Shown here piece after piece: positions 6,994 through 15,601 of a DNA stretch of 64,000 bases. Source of the stretch: Opitutia bacterium (GTDB lineage Bacteria; Verrucomicrobiota; Verrucomicrobiia; Opitutales; Opitutaceae); the NCBI GenBank assembly GCA_016217595.1, contig JACRHS010000005.1, forward strand, positions 62,001-126,000, written 5' to 3'. Every line of letters begins with the position of its first letter. Within the stretch, counting starts at the first letter, position 1. The notes beneath the pieces were generated by a model. It made no database searches, was not told the DNA's origin, and saw only the letters and a list, made by a program, of their open reading frames with translations. The position numbers and the translations under genes were made by a program.

Positions 6994-9462
6994 ATGTTAT
7001 TGCCCTCCCGTCGCACGCGCTTCCGCTGGCTCACGGCCGGGCTATTGATCCTCTCCGCCATTTCCTTCCTCGCCCGCCATGCGCCGCAGGCGACAGAGCG
7101 CACCCCCGGCGGGTCCGATCTCATGGCGGCACACCCCTCGCCCGCCCCGGAACCGGCCCGCGTCAACGACCCGAGCGCTGCGACCGACCAGCCGCCGGCC
7201 ACGCGCTTCGCCGAGGCAACGCTGTTCGCGTTTGTGTCGCGGCCGGAATTTGCCGACAGCCTGGAGGCGAAGTTGCCCGCGCCGGCGAAAAAAGTGCATT
7301 ACGTGCGCCTCAACCGCGACTGGATCGAGGGCAAGCAATCGCCCTTCTGGCAACGCCCGGGCGAAGGCCGTTTTCTCGTGCCGTTGCCCGACGGCGGCAC
7401 GCTCCCGGTCGTGGTCGAGAGCAGCGAGATGCTCGACGCGGAGCGGTTCACCAGCGTGGGGCATGTCGAGGGCCAGCCCGCCAGCCGGGTGCTCGTGGCC
7501 TACCATCGCGGCGGCCAGCTCACCGCGTCGATTCAAGCGGCCGTCATTCCCAACCGGGATGAGAAGGCGGTGCGCAACTTCTCCGTTCGCGCCACCGGGG
7601 CCGCGGAAGCCCAGTTTTTCGAGATCGATGACTCGCTCGTGCCGCCGTGCGGTGGCGGACGCGAACCGATGATGGACGCCGATGCGCTCGCCGTGCTCGC
7701 ACAGCGCGCCGTTGCCGGCCCGCAAGACGCGTTGGCCGATGGCACCGCCGCCAACGCGCCGCTCGGCGCCGATGGCCAGCCCCACCTCACGGTGGACTTG
7801 ATGATGCTCTATACGCCAAGCGTGCTCGATGCGTTGACGGGCACCACCGACGAGCGCACCGCCGCAGTGCAAGCCACCGTCGACGCTGCCGTGCTGGAGG
7901 TGAACACCGATTTCGCGCGCAGCCTGATCGCCGCCCGCGTGCGCCTGGTCAAAACGGCCCGCGTGGATTACGACGACAGCCAGAGCAGCAGCAACGCGGT
8001 CAATCAGGAAGCGCTTTACGCCCTGCGCCGCTCCGGCGATGGCAAACTCGACGAGGTCCACGCGCTGCGCGACCAAGTCGGCGCCGACCTCGTATGTCTG
8101 CTCGTCGGACGTCGCGACAGCATCAGCAGCGGCATCGGCTACGTGCTCCAAGAGCCCACGCTGGCCGACACGACACTGGCGGCGGGCAACGACCTCTACG
8201 GCTTTTCGGTGGTCACCTACGCGACGGCGACAGGCAGCCATGTGGTCACGCACGAGCTCGGCCACAATTTCGGTTGTCAGCACGATCGGGAAAACGCCAG
8301 CGGCTCCGAAGGCGCCTATTCCTACAGCTACGGCTACCGGCTGACCGGCAAGAACGGCTACACTTACCGCACGATCATGGCCTACGCGCCCGGCACCCGC
8401 CTGGGTTATTTCTCCAACCCGGCCATCGTCGCCCCCGAGCCGGGCGTGGGCGTGCCGGTCGGCATCGCCGCCGGGCAGCCCGGCGAAGCGTGCAACGCAC
8501 TCACCATCGACCGCGACGCCTTCGAGGTCGCCGGTTTCCGCCTCCAGAGACAGACCGCCGCCAACGCCGGCACGCTCATCAATGTTTCCACCCGCGCCTT
8601 CGTCGGCACCGGCGAGCAAACGCTGATCGGCGGCTTCGTCATCGGCGGCACGCAGTCGAAGAAAGTCCTGGTGCGCGCGATCGGCCCGGCCCTCACCGGC
8701 TTTGGTCTCGCGGGCGCACTCGCCGATCCGCAACTCAGCCTCGTCCGCGCCGGCGAAGCGCAACCTTTCGCGACGAACAACGATTGGAGCCTGCCATCCG
8801 CCCCGGTGACGCTCACCGACCTGTCCGTAGCCACCACCGCCTCGGGCGCGTTTCCGCTGGCCGCGGGCAGCCGCGACGCCGCGCTGCTCATCACCCTGGC
8901 GCCCGGCGCCTATACCGCGCTCATGACCGGAGCCAACGGCACCACCGGCATCGGCATGATGGAGGCCTACGAAACCGACCGCACAACCGGCGCCAAGCTG
9001 GTCAACCTTTCCACCCGCGGTTACGCCGAGAAGGGACGCGAGATGATCGCGGGCTTCGTGGTGCAGGGCAGCGCGACTGAGACCAAGCGCGTGCTCATCC
9101 GCGTGCAGGGCCCGAGTCTCGCCGCGTACGTGGTCAACGCCATGTACGACCCCTGTCTGGAATTGCGCGCGGCCGATGGCACGCTGCTGCTGGCCAACGA
9201 CGACTGGAGCTTCAACGCCGAACTGGTCAATGGCGTCCGCGACGCCACCAAGCCGCTCGCCGTCGAGTACGGCGAAAAGGAAATCGCCCGGACGGGGCTC
9301 GCGCCGAAGAACCGCCGCGAGCCCGCCGCCCTGCTCGATCTGTTGCCCGGCGTGTACTCGGTGATCGTCCGGCCCTTCGAAAAAGCCGCCACCGCCACGT
9401 CGGCGGCGCAGCCTTCTCAGCCGGGCGTGGCGATCGTCGAGGTCTTCGAGGTTAATCCTTAA
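6994..9462 (+). CDS. secreted reprolysin-like zinc metalloprotease with two C-terminal repeat domains
   Basis: An 822-residue secreted protease. Residues about 1-30 form a signal peptide or anchor (WLTAGLLILSAISFLA). A propeptide-like region extends to about 260. The catalytic domain carries the long metzincin zinc motif HELGHNFGCQH (His420, Glu421, His424, His430), with the Met-turn probably at TIMAYAPG. After about residue 520 come two related beta-rich domains, one starting LINVSTRAFVGTGEQ and one starting LVNLSTRGYAEKGRE. Both contain the GGFV/AGFV...K+VL+R..GP.L pattern found tandemly in many Verrucomicrobiota surface proteins. This suggests attachment or substrate binding (inference). 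It is convergent with the ribulokinase gene; the two stop codons overlap. Confidence 0.85.
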   Translation: MLLPSRRTRFRWLTAGLLILSAISFLARHAPQATERTPGGSDLMAAHPSPAPEPARVNDPSAATDQPPATRFAEATLFAFVSRPEFADSLEAKLPAPAKKVHYVRLNRDWIEGKQSPFWQRPGEGRFLVPLPDGGTLPVVVESSEMLDAERFTSVGHVEGQPASRVLVAYHRGGQLTASIQAAVIPNRDEKAVRNFSVRATGAAEAQFFEIDDSLVPPCGGGREPMMDADALAVLAQRAVAGPQDALADGTAANAPLGADGQPHLTVDLMMLYTPSVLDALTGTTDERTAAVQATVDAAVLEVNTDFARSLIAARVRLVKTARVDYDDSQSSSNAVNQEALYALRRSGDGKLDEVHALRDQVGADLVCLLVGRRDSISSGIGYVLQEPTLADTTLAAGNDLYGFSVVTYATATGSHVVTHELGHNFGCQHDRENASGSEGAYSYSYGYRLTGKNGYTYRTIMAYAPGTRLGYFSNPAIVAPEPGVGVPVGIAAGQPGEACNALTIDRDAFEVAGFRLQRQTAANAGTLINVSTRAFVGTGEQTLIGGFVIGGTQSKKVLVRAIGPALTGFGLAGALADPQLSLVRAGEAQPFATNNDWSLPSAPVTLTDLSVATTASGAFPLAAGSRDAALLITLAPGAYTALMTGANGTTGIGMMEAYETDRTTGAKLVNLSTRGYAEKGREMIAGFVVQGSATETKRVLIRVQGPSLAAYVVNAMYDPCLELRAADGTLLLANDDWSFNAELVNGVRDATKPLAVEYGEKEIARTGLAPKNRREPAALLDLLPGVYSVIVRPFEKAATATSAAQPSQPGVAIVEVFEVNP

Positions 9463-11126
9463 GCGCGCGCCGTCGCGGCGGCCTTGAGGTCGAGCAGCTC
9501 CTTCATCACCGGCGCCAGATCGGCGGCGCGATTGAGTCCGCCAAACGCATCGTGCAACTGGCGGTAGAGCGCGTACAGCCGGTGGTAAGCCTGCTGCGCC
9601 GCGGGATTGGGCCGGTACTGGCGCTTGTCGAGCGAGGTCATGGCCTTTTGCGCCCGGGGGAAATCCTTGTGCGCACCGGCGACGACCGCCGCGGCGACGG
9701 CCGCACCGAGCGCACAGGCCTGCGTGGAGCCGGCCACGAGCATGGTGCAGCCCGTGACGTCGGCAAAAATCTGCATCAGCATCGGATCCTTCCGCGCAAT
9801 GCCGCCGGCACAGACGATGCGTTCGATGGGCACGCCGTATTCCTTGAAACGCTCGATGATCGTGCGTGCCCCGAAAGCGGTGGCCTCGATGAGCGCGCGG
9901 TAAATCTCCGCCTTGGTCGTGTGCAGCGTCTGCCCGAGTAACAGACCCGAGAGGCGCTGGTCGGAGAGCGTGGAGCGGTTGCCATTGTTCCAATCGAGCG
10001 CCAGCAGGCCGCTCTCGCCGGGCCGCTGCTTGCTCACTTCCGCCGCGAGTTTCCGATGGAGCGCGCCGTCGCCGTCGCAGACCACCTCGACCCACCACTT
10101 GAAGATGTCGCCGACGGCGGACTGGCCCGCTTCGAGCCCGTAGAATCCGGGCAGGATGGCGCCCTTGACGATGCCGCAAATGCCGGGGATGTCGGGCACC
10201 TGTTTTTGCGCCGAGATCACACCGCAATCGCACGCCGAGGTGCCGATGACCTTGACCAGCGTGCCCTCGGCGACGCCGCAGCCGATGGCGCCGTAATGCA
10301 CATCGAATTCGCCGATCGCGATCGGGATGGCCGCGGGCAGACCGAGCTTTCGCGCCCACGCCATGCAGAGGCGGCCGGCCGGCTCGTTGGCATCGTAGGC
10401 GCGCTCGTAGAGCCGGTCGCGCAAGTCGGCCAGCTGCGGGTCGAGCAGTGCGAGAAACTCCTTGTCGGGCAACCCGCCCCAGTCGTCGCCGTAAAAGGCC
10501 TTGTGCCCGGCGGCGCAGACTCCGCGTTTCACCTTCAGCGGATCGTCAATGCCCGCGAGGACCGACGGCACCCAGTCAGACAATTCCACCCAAGAGTGCG
10601 CGGCGGCAAACACCTGCGGATCGACCGCCAGGCAATGCCAGATCTTCGCCCAGAACCATTCGCTCGAGTAAGAGTTGCCGCTGCGCGCGAGGTACTGCGG
10701 CCGGTGTTGGGCGGCGAGCTCGGTGATGCGGGCGGCTTCGCGCCAGCTCGTGTGGTCTTTCCACAACCAGCACTGGGCCTGGAGATTTTTCGCCCACTTC
10801 TTCTGGAGCGCGAGCGGGACGTTGCGGGCGTCGACCGGGATCGGACTGGAGCCGGTGGTGTCGACCCCGAGCCCGACGATTTTCTTCGGCGAAAAACCGC
10901 GCCGCCGCCGCGCCTGGGCGAGCGCGCCCTTCACGCTTTTTTCGAGGCCGACGAGATAATCGCCGGGATGTTGCCGCGCGAGTGCGTGATCGCGGGAATC
11001 GAGCAGAATGCCCTGCCGCCCGCTCGGGTAGTCCACCACGCAACTGCCCATCTCTTTTCCGTCGGCGCAACGAACGATCAATGCGCGCACGGAGTTGGTG
11101 CCATAATCGATGCCGAGGGTATACAT
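9459..11126 (-). CDS. araB: ribulokinase (FGGY carbohydrate kinase)
   Basis: An FGGY-family sugar kinase of 555 residues, typical of AraB-type ribulokinase, which phosphorylates L-ribulose (and often other pentuloses) with ATP. N-terminal phosphate-binding motif GIDYGTNSVRALIV; ribulokinase-type segments VDYPSGRQGILL and the substrate loop near GIGEFD/IPIAIGEFDVHYG; ATPase GTSACDCGVI; and C-terminal CAGGIARKDPMLMQI with the adenine-site glycines. No arabinose isomerase or epimerase is adjacent, so its place in a pathway is not shown by context. The 3' ends of this gene and the metalloprotease gene overlap by four bases (TTAA). Confidence 0.88.
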   Translation of the reverse strand: MYTLGIDYGTNSVRALIVRCADGKEMGSCVVDYPSGRQGILLDSRDHALARQHPGDYLVGLEKSVKGALAQARRRRGFSPKKIVGLGVDTTGSSPIPVDARNVPLALQKKWAKNLQAQCWLWKDHTSWREAARITELAAQHRPQYLARSGNSYSSEWFWAKIWHCLAVDPQVFAAAHSWVELSDWVPSVLAGIDDPLKVKRGVCAAGHKAFYGDDWGGLPDKEFLALLDPQLADLRDRLYERAYDANEPAGRLCMAWARKLGLPAAIPIAIGEFDVHYGAIGCGVAEGTLVKVIGTSACDCGVISAQKQVPDIPGICGIVKGAILPGFYGLEAGQSAVGDIFKWWVEVVCDGDGALHRKLAAEVSKQRPGESGLLALDWNNGNRSTLSDQRLSGLLLGQTLHTTKAEIYRALIEATAFGARTIIERFKEYGVPIERIVCAGGIARKDPMLMQIFADVTGCTMLVAGSTQACALGAAVAAAVVAGAHKDFPRAQKAMTSLDKRQYRPNPAAQQAYHRLYALYRQLHDAFGGLNRAADLAPVMKELLDLKAAATARA

Positions 11127-11209
11127 GCGGGCCGAGCGTAGGAGACCGCCCGGGCAGGTAAAGGCCGGTTTGAGAAGGCTGTTTATTCATCCGGCCACCC
11201 CGGTGCGCC

Positions 11210-13201
11210 TCACCGCGGCGTCGCTTCCAATACCAGCACGCCGTACGGCGGCAGCGTCACGCTCGTCGTCGTGCCGGCGCGCAGTTCGTTGACCGGCGCG
11301 GGCGCGTCGGCGAACGGGCTGGTCACGGCGTACACTCGCGCCGCTCCGGCGGGCAGCTCGAAAAACTTTTCCACGTCCACCGCGATGGTCGCCGGTCGGC
11401 TGTCCGGATTGCGCAGCGTGAGGATGCCTTTCTGCGGCGACCAGGCGGCCCAGCCATAGACCGCCAGTTGCGATGGATCGCCGCCCACCCAGTGCGTGTC
11501 GCGGAGAATCTCGGCGTTCGCCCGGGCCCAACGCGCGGCGGCGGCGAGATCGTCCCAATGCCGCGGGCTCAGCAACTGGGGCGAGAGATAAAGCTCCTGC
11601 AGCTGCGTGCCGCTGCCAAAGTATGTGCGCACTTCCGCCGCGAAATCCTCGGGCGTCGCTGATTTCAGCCACGTGCCGCGATGCGCGAAAACCACGCCGT
11701 GCGACATCAGCGAGTTGAGGGGAAACAGCGGCCCGCGCACGACGACGTTGCGATACGTCTGCCAGTCGCGGTACGTCAGCCAGCGCTGCCGCTCCGTGCC
11801 GAAGCCGGCGTAATGATGATCGTTGCCGTCGCGCCAGATCGAATCGACCTGGAGCAGCCAGAACGGCGACGGCCACGTGCCGGTCGTCTGGTTGATGTAC
11901 ACGTCGGGATTGATCGCGCGCAGCTCGGCGACGAGCCGGAGCATCGCGTCGAAATCGCGCCCGGCCCCGGCATCGATGCGGCCGGTCTCGTCGTTGGAGC
12001 CGATGCCGTCGAATTTGAAATACACCACGTTGTCGTCGCGCATCGCGCTGACGCAGCGAGCGCGGAAACGTTCGTAATAGCGCGGGCCCGCCATGGCGAA
12101 ACTGCCGTCGCGCACCTCGAAGCCCTCCTTCTCGCCGTATTTCAGACGCTCCAGCTTCGGTTTGCCGTAGCCGCCCCAAGGCGAGAGCCACAGGCCGATG
12201 CCGGTCTTCGTTGCCGCCGCGGTCGCGCTGACATTTTTCAGGCCCTGCGGAAACTTGCTGTGGAATTGCCAGAGGGTTTTCGGATCGTCCCAACCGTCGT
12301 CGAGCACGTAGGCGTCGAACTTGGCGCCGCGTTTCTGGATCAGCTCGCGGTCGAACGTCTGCATCGCGCCCAACAGATCGGTTTCGGAAAACGGATTCAG
12401 GAAGCCGAGGCTGTACCAGGTATTATAATGCAAAAACTGCCGGTAGGGCCGGGCGCGCTCGCGTTCGAGGTACGTGAGGAAACCGCGCCGCAGCTGCCCG
12501 GCATCGGTGAAGCCCACCACCACGCCGATGGCCGCCGTTTCGCCCGGACGCAGGGGATTCAATTGCGGCAACACGCAACGCACCCGGCCGGCGTCGACGC
12601 GATTCTCCGCGAGCGGATGTTCGATGCCGGCAAAAATTTGCCCCGCGACGACGGGTGAGCCGTTGAAGCTCCCGACCACAGTTGCGCCGGCCAGCGCCAG
12701 ATCGCCCCAGCCGATCCCGGTCAGCGGCAGATCGCCCGTGCCGGTGTTGGTCACCTCGACGCGCAGACGCAGGTAACGCGATCCTTCGCGCAGCTCCGCC
12801 TGCCAGGTGACGAGGCAATGCCGCGCCTCGTCGCTCAGCCGCAGCGTCACCCGCTGGCCCGGCAGATGCAGCGCCGCGCGCGAAGCCTTGGGCTCCGTCG
12901 CCAGCGGCTCCGTGCGACACGAGCCCTCCTGCGCCAGGGTGCCGAGCCCGACAGTCTCGCCCGCGCCGAAGCGCAGCCAGAATTGCTCCGGCCCCACCGC
13001 GAGCGTTTGGCCGGTGGCGGTGTCGCGCACCTGCCCGGCCGCCGGACGCTTTTTCTCCAGCGGCCAGGTTGCGGCAATGGTGCCGTTGTCGAGCGACACG
13101 GTCGCAGTGTCAGCGGCGGCAGACAACGTTTGGGCCAGCAGCAGTCCGGCCGTTGCGGCCAGGAAGCGCGGCAACCAGCGGGAGCGGGAATGTGCGTTCA
13201 T
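11210..13201 (-). CDS. secreted GH36-like alpha-galactosidase-type glycoside hydrolase
   Basis: A 663-residue exported protein (signal peptide about 1-30, FLAATAGLLLAQTLSAAA). It has an N-terminal beta-sandwich region and a (beta/alpha)8 barrel from about 270 to 560. The barrel carries FDAYVLDDGWDDPKTLWQF and YFKFDGIGSND, where Asp398 is the likely nucleophile, typical of clan GH-D/GH36-like alpha-galactosidases. The distal half (INQTTGTWPSPFWL, DSIWRDGNDHHYAG) differs from classical GH36 enzymes, so the exact specificity is open. A C-terminal beta domain ends GVLVLEA. It starts 13 bases after the GH20 gene, so the pair is almost certainly co-transcribed in the TonB-receptor locus. Confidence 0.75.
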   Translation of the reverse strand: MNAHSRSRWLPRFLAATAGLLLAQTLSAAADTATVSLDNGTIAATWPLEKKRPAAGQVRDTATGQTLAVGPEQFWLRFGAGETVGLGTLAQEGSCRTEPLATEPKASRAALHLPGQRVTLRLSDEARHCLVTWQAELREGSRYLRLRVEVTNTGTGDLPLTGIGWGDLALAGATVVGSFNGSPVVAGQIFAGIEHPLAENRVDAGRVRCVLPQLNPLRPGETAAIGVVVGFTDAGQLRRGFLTYLERERARPYRQFLHYNTWYSLGFLNPFSETDLLGAMQTFDRELIQKRGAKFDAYVLDDGWDDPKTLWQFHSKFPQGLKNVSATAAATKTGIGLWLSPWGGYGKPKLERLKYGEKEGFEVRDGSFAMAGPRYYERFRARCVSAMRDDNVVYFKFDGIGSNDETGRIDAGAGRDFDAMLRLVAELRAINPDVYINQTTGTWPSPFWLLQVDSIWRDGNDHHYAGFGTERQRWLTYRDWQTYRNVVVRGPLFPLNSLMSHGVVFAHRGTWLKSATPEDFAAEVRTYFGSGTQLQELYLSPQLLSPRHWDDLAAAARWARANAEILRDTHWVGGDPSQLAVYGWAAWSPQKGILTLRNPDSRPATIAVDVEKFFELPAGAARVYAVTSPFADAPAPVNELRAGTTTSVTLPPYGVLVLEATPR

Positions 13202-13214
13202 GAAAGGTGTCGGT

Positions 13215-15383
13215 TTAGGGCGCGGTTTTCTTCGGCGGCTTGGTGGCGGCGAGTTTCTCCACCTGCTTGCGCCAGGCCTCGGCCGGCATTCCGGCGCGCT
13301 GGGCGTCGGTCGCCAGCGCGCAGACGAGCAGTCGCAACGACGCTGCGGGCATCAGCTCGACCCACTGGCCCGGCGGATGCGCGAGCCGGGAAAGCAACGC
13401 GAGCTGTTCCTTCAGCCACGCTTCGTCGCGGCGCTCCGTCTGCCCGGCTAACGCGATCAACTTTTCGCCATAGGCACAGAGCTCGATCATGGCTTGAATC
13501 GTCGGACCGGCCTCGCGCGTGCGCAGCGAAACTGGCGCCAGCGTGTCGCGCACTTGCTCCGCGGCGGCACGCCACCCGGCCAGCTGCCGGACCAACGGCG
13601 CTACAGCCGCGGCGTCGCGCTCGCCGGGAACGAAGATCCACCGCGCCATCGCGTCGGCGAATTTTCGCGCGGGCGGACTGTCGGGACTCACGCAATCGAC
13701 CAGGCCGGTGTACGGCAGGCGCTGCGTCGCCACGGCGGTGCGCTGGTAATGGCGTTGGAAATTTTTCACGGGCTCGACCGCCTGCAACATGACGCGCAGC
13801 GATGCGAGCGCCGCGGGGCTCGCCGCCTCGCCCACGAAACGCCGCAGCATGGCGTCGGCGTTGGCGCGATGCCGCAGGCCGGTTTCTTCGAGGCGCAGGC
13901 TGACAATCTCCATGCGTCGGAACATGTCGTCGCGATCGCGGATCGCGCCGGGTGACCACAGGCGTTCTGCGACGGCAGCGGAGCGCGGCCAGATGCGCGA
14001 ATCGATCGTCTCCTCGGTGATCCACTCGCCCCACATCGTGGCTTCGCCGCCGAGGACGCGACGCTGCTCCTCCGGCGTCAGCGCGGTGTTCGCCGGCAGC
14101 GGCTCGTTGGCGTAGTGCCGCGCGACCGAGTCCATGTGATCGATGTAGAAACCGTGTGAGAGAATCACCTGGAAGCCGGCCCTGGCGGCCTTCGCCAGCG
14201 CCTCCGCGCCGCGCCAGGTGTGGATGATCGTGCCGGAGGGCAGGTCGGGATGCAGAATCTCGTCCCAACCGATCATCTTTTTGCCGTGCTTGCTCACGAT
14301 CGTCTGCAACCGCCGGTTGAAATGCGCCTGCATGCCGGCGTTGTCCTTCAAGCCGTGTTCCCGGATGAACGCCTGAATGCGCGGGCTCGCGCTCCAGTGT
14401 TTGCCGTTCACCTCGTCGCCGCCGATGTGGAGATAGGCGTCGGGAAACAACGCGGCGATCTCGCCGAGAAATCCGTCGAGCATCGCGTAAACCGCTTCGT
14501 TGGTCGGATCGAGCGCGGGATCTTGCACGCCCCAGCGCCGCGCGATGGCGTACGGCCCGGGCTGACTGGCCAGCTCGGGATGACCGACCAGCCAGCTGGT
14601 CGTGTGCCCCGGCACGTCGATCTCCGGCACGACCCGGATGCCGCGCTCGTAAGCATAGGCGATAAGGTCGCGCACCTGGTCCTGTGTCAGGTAAAGCCCG
14701 TCGGAGCCGCACTCGTGCAGCCGCGGATATTTCCGGCTCTCAATGCGGAAGCCTTGATCGTCGGTCAGGTGCAAATGCAGCACGTTCAGTTTGACCGCCG
14801 CCATGCCGTCGATTTGCCGCTTGATCGCGTCCGCCGAAATCCAGTGACGGCTGATGTCGATCAGCAGCCCGCGCCATTGAAAACGCGGCTGGTCGCGGAT
14901 CGTCACGGCCGGCACATGCCAGCCGCCGGCATCGCTCGCGAGCAACTGCCCCAAGGTCTCCAGTCCGCGCAACGCGCCAACGACGGTCGGAGCGCGCAAA
15001 GCGATCTGCGCGGCGGTCACGTCCAGCGCGTACGATTCGTCCTCGCCGAGCGCCGCCACGGCCGGGCCGGGCCCGTCGCACGTGACCGTGAACGCCGGCG
15101 ACGCGCCCGCCGCTGCGTCGCGCGTGAGTTCGAAACCCATGCGCTCCTCCCAGCGCCGCAGGAAGCGTTCAATTCCGGCGCGCAGCCGGGCATCGGTGTG
15201 CGCCGGCGCCGCCACCGAGAATTGTCCCGTGATGGCCATGCGCCCCGTCGTCACCGACCAAGCCGCGGGCATGGGCATGAGGCCCAACTGCGGCGCGCTG
15301 GCGCCATCGACAACAGCGGCGTGGCCGCCGACACCAGCGGCCAGGCCCGCCATTACACAAGCGAGGAGAGAGAAGAAACGCAT
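13215..15383 (-). CDS. secreted beta-N-acetylhexosaminidase (GH20)
   Basis: A 722-residue exported hexosaminidase removing terminal beta-GlcNAc/GalNAc from glycans. The signal peptide is FFSLLACVMAGLAAGVGG. An N-terminal GH20b-type domain (about 35-165) precedes the catalytic barrel, seen from FQWRGLLIDISRHWIS, through HLTDDQGFRIESRKYP, to the catalytic Asp-Glu pair in HIGGDEVNGKHW (Asp323, Glu324), and the later GWDEILHP and TMWGEWITEETID. The C-terminal about 200 residues are helical, as in bacterial homologues. It acts outside the cytoplasm next to the TonB-dependent receptor, so it probably trims the glycan imported by that system. No ribosome-binding site is visible. Confidence 0.92.
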   Translation of the reverse strand: MRFFSLLACVMAGLAAGVGGHAAVVDGASAPQLGLMPMPAAWSVTTGRMAITGQFSVAAPAHTDARLRAGIERFLRRWEERMGFELTRDAAAGASPAFTVTCDGPGPAVAALGEDESYALDVTAAQIALRAPTVVGALRGLETLGQLLASDAGGWHVPAVTIRDQPRFQWRGLLIDISRHWISADAIKRQIDGMAAVKLNVLHLHLTDDQGFRIESRKYPRLHECGSDGLYLTQDQVRDLIAYAYERGIRVVPEIDVPGHTTSWLVGHPELASQPGPYAIARRWGVQDPALDPTNEAVYAMLDGFLGEIAALFPDAYLHIGGDEVNGKHWSASPRIQAFIREHGLKDNAGMQAHFNRRLQTIVSKHGKKMIGWDEILHPDLPSGTIIHTWRGAEALAKAARAGFQVILSHGFYIDHMDSVARHYANEPLPANTALTPEEQRRVLGGEATMWGEWITEETIDSRIWPRSAAVAERLWSPGAIRDRDDMFRRMEIVSLRLEETGLRHRANADAMLRRFVGEAASPAALASLRVMLQAVEPVKNFQRHYQRTAVATQRLPYTGLVDCVSPDSPPARKFADAMARWIFVPGERDAAAVAPLVRQLAGWRAAAEQVRDTLAPVSLRTREAGPTIQAMIELCAYGEKLIALAGQTERRDEAWLKEQLALLSRLAHPPGQWVELMPAASLRLLVCALATDAQRAGMPAEAWRKQVEKLAATKPPKKTAP

Positions 15384-15562
15384 GAGGTGGAAGTTTTGCG
15401 CCGCGCGCGATCGCGACCGACGCGGGGCGGCTTTGCGGTTATGGGAATTTCAAAGGACTGCGATCGCCTGGAACTCTGACAGGTCCACAGCTCCACCCCG
15501 GACGGGGGCGGGCCGGGCGTCTTCTTTGCCGACAGAGAAACGGATGCCTGACGCTCAGGAGA

Positions 15563-15595
15563 ACGGCCACCGCGCGTAGCAGGCGTGGCGGCCGT
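15563..15595 (-). terminator. hairpin between receptor and GH20 genes
   Basis: Arms acggccac (15563-15570) and the complementary gtggcggccgt region (15585-15595) form a GC-rich hairpin just beyond the TonB-receptor stop codon. It lacks a T-run, so it is either a factor-dependent terminator, a 3' stabiliser, or a dispersed repeat. It also lies in the 218-base spacer where the hydrolase genes end their upstream region. Confidence 0.45.
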
Positions 15596-15601
15596 CAGCG
15601 T

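Noticed and set aside
7042..10359. 1105-codon minus-strand open frame over the metalloprotease and part of araB
   Set aside because: Shadow; the metalloprotease and the ribulokinase have clear motifs in other frames.
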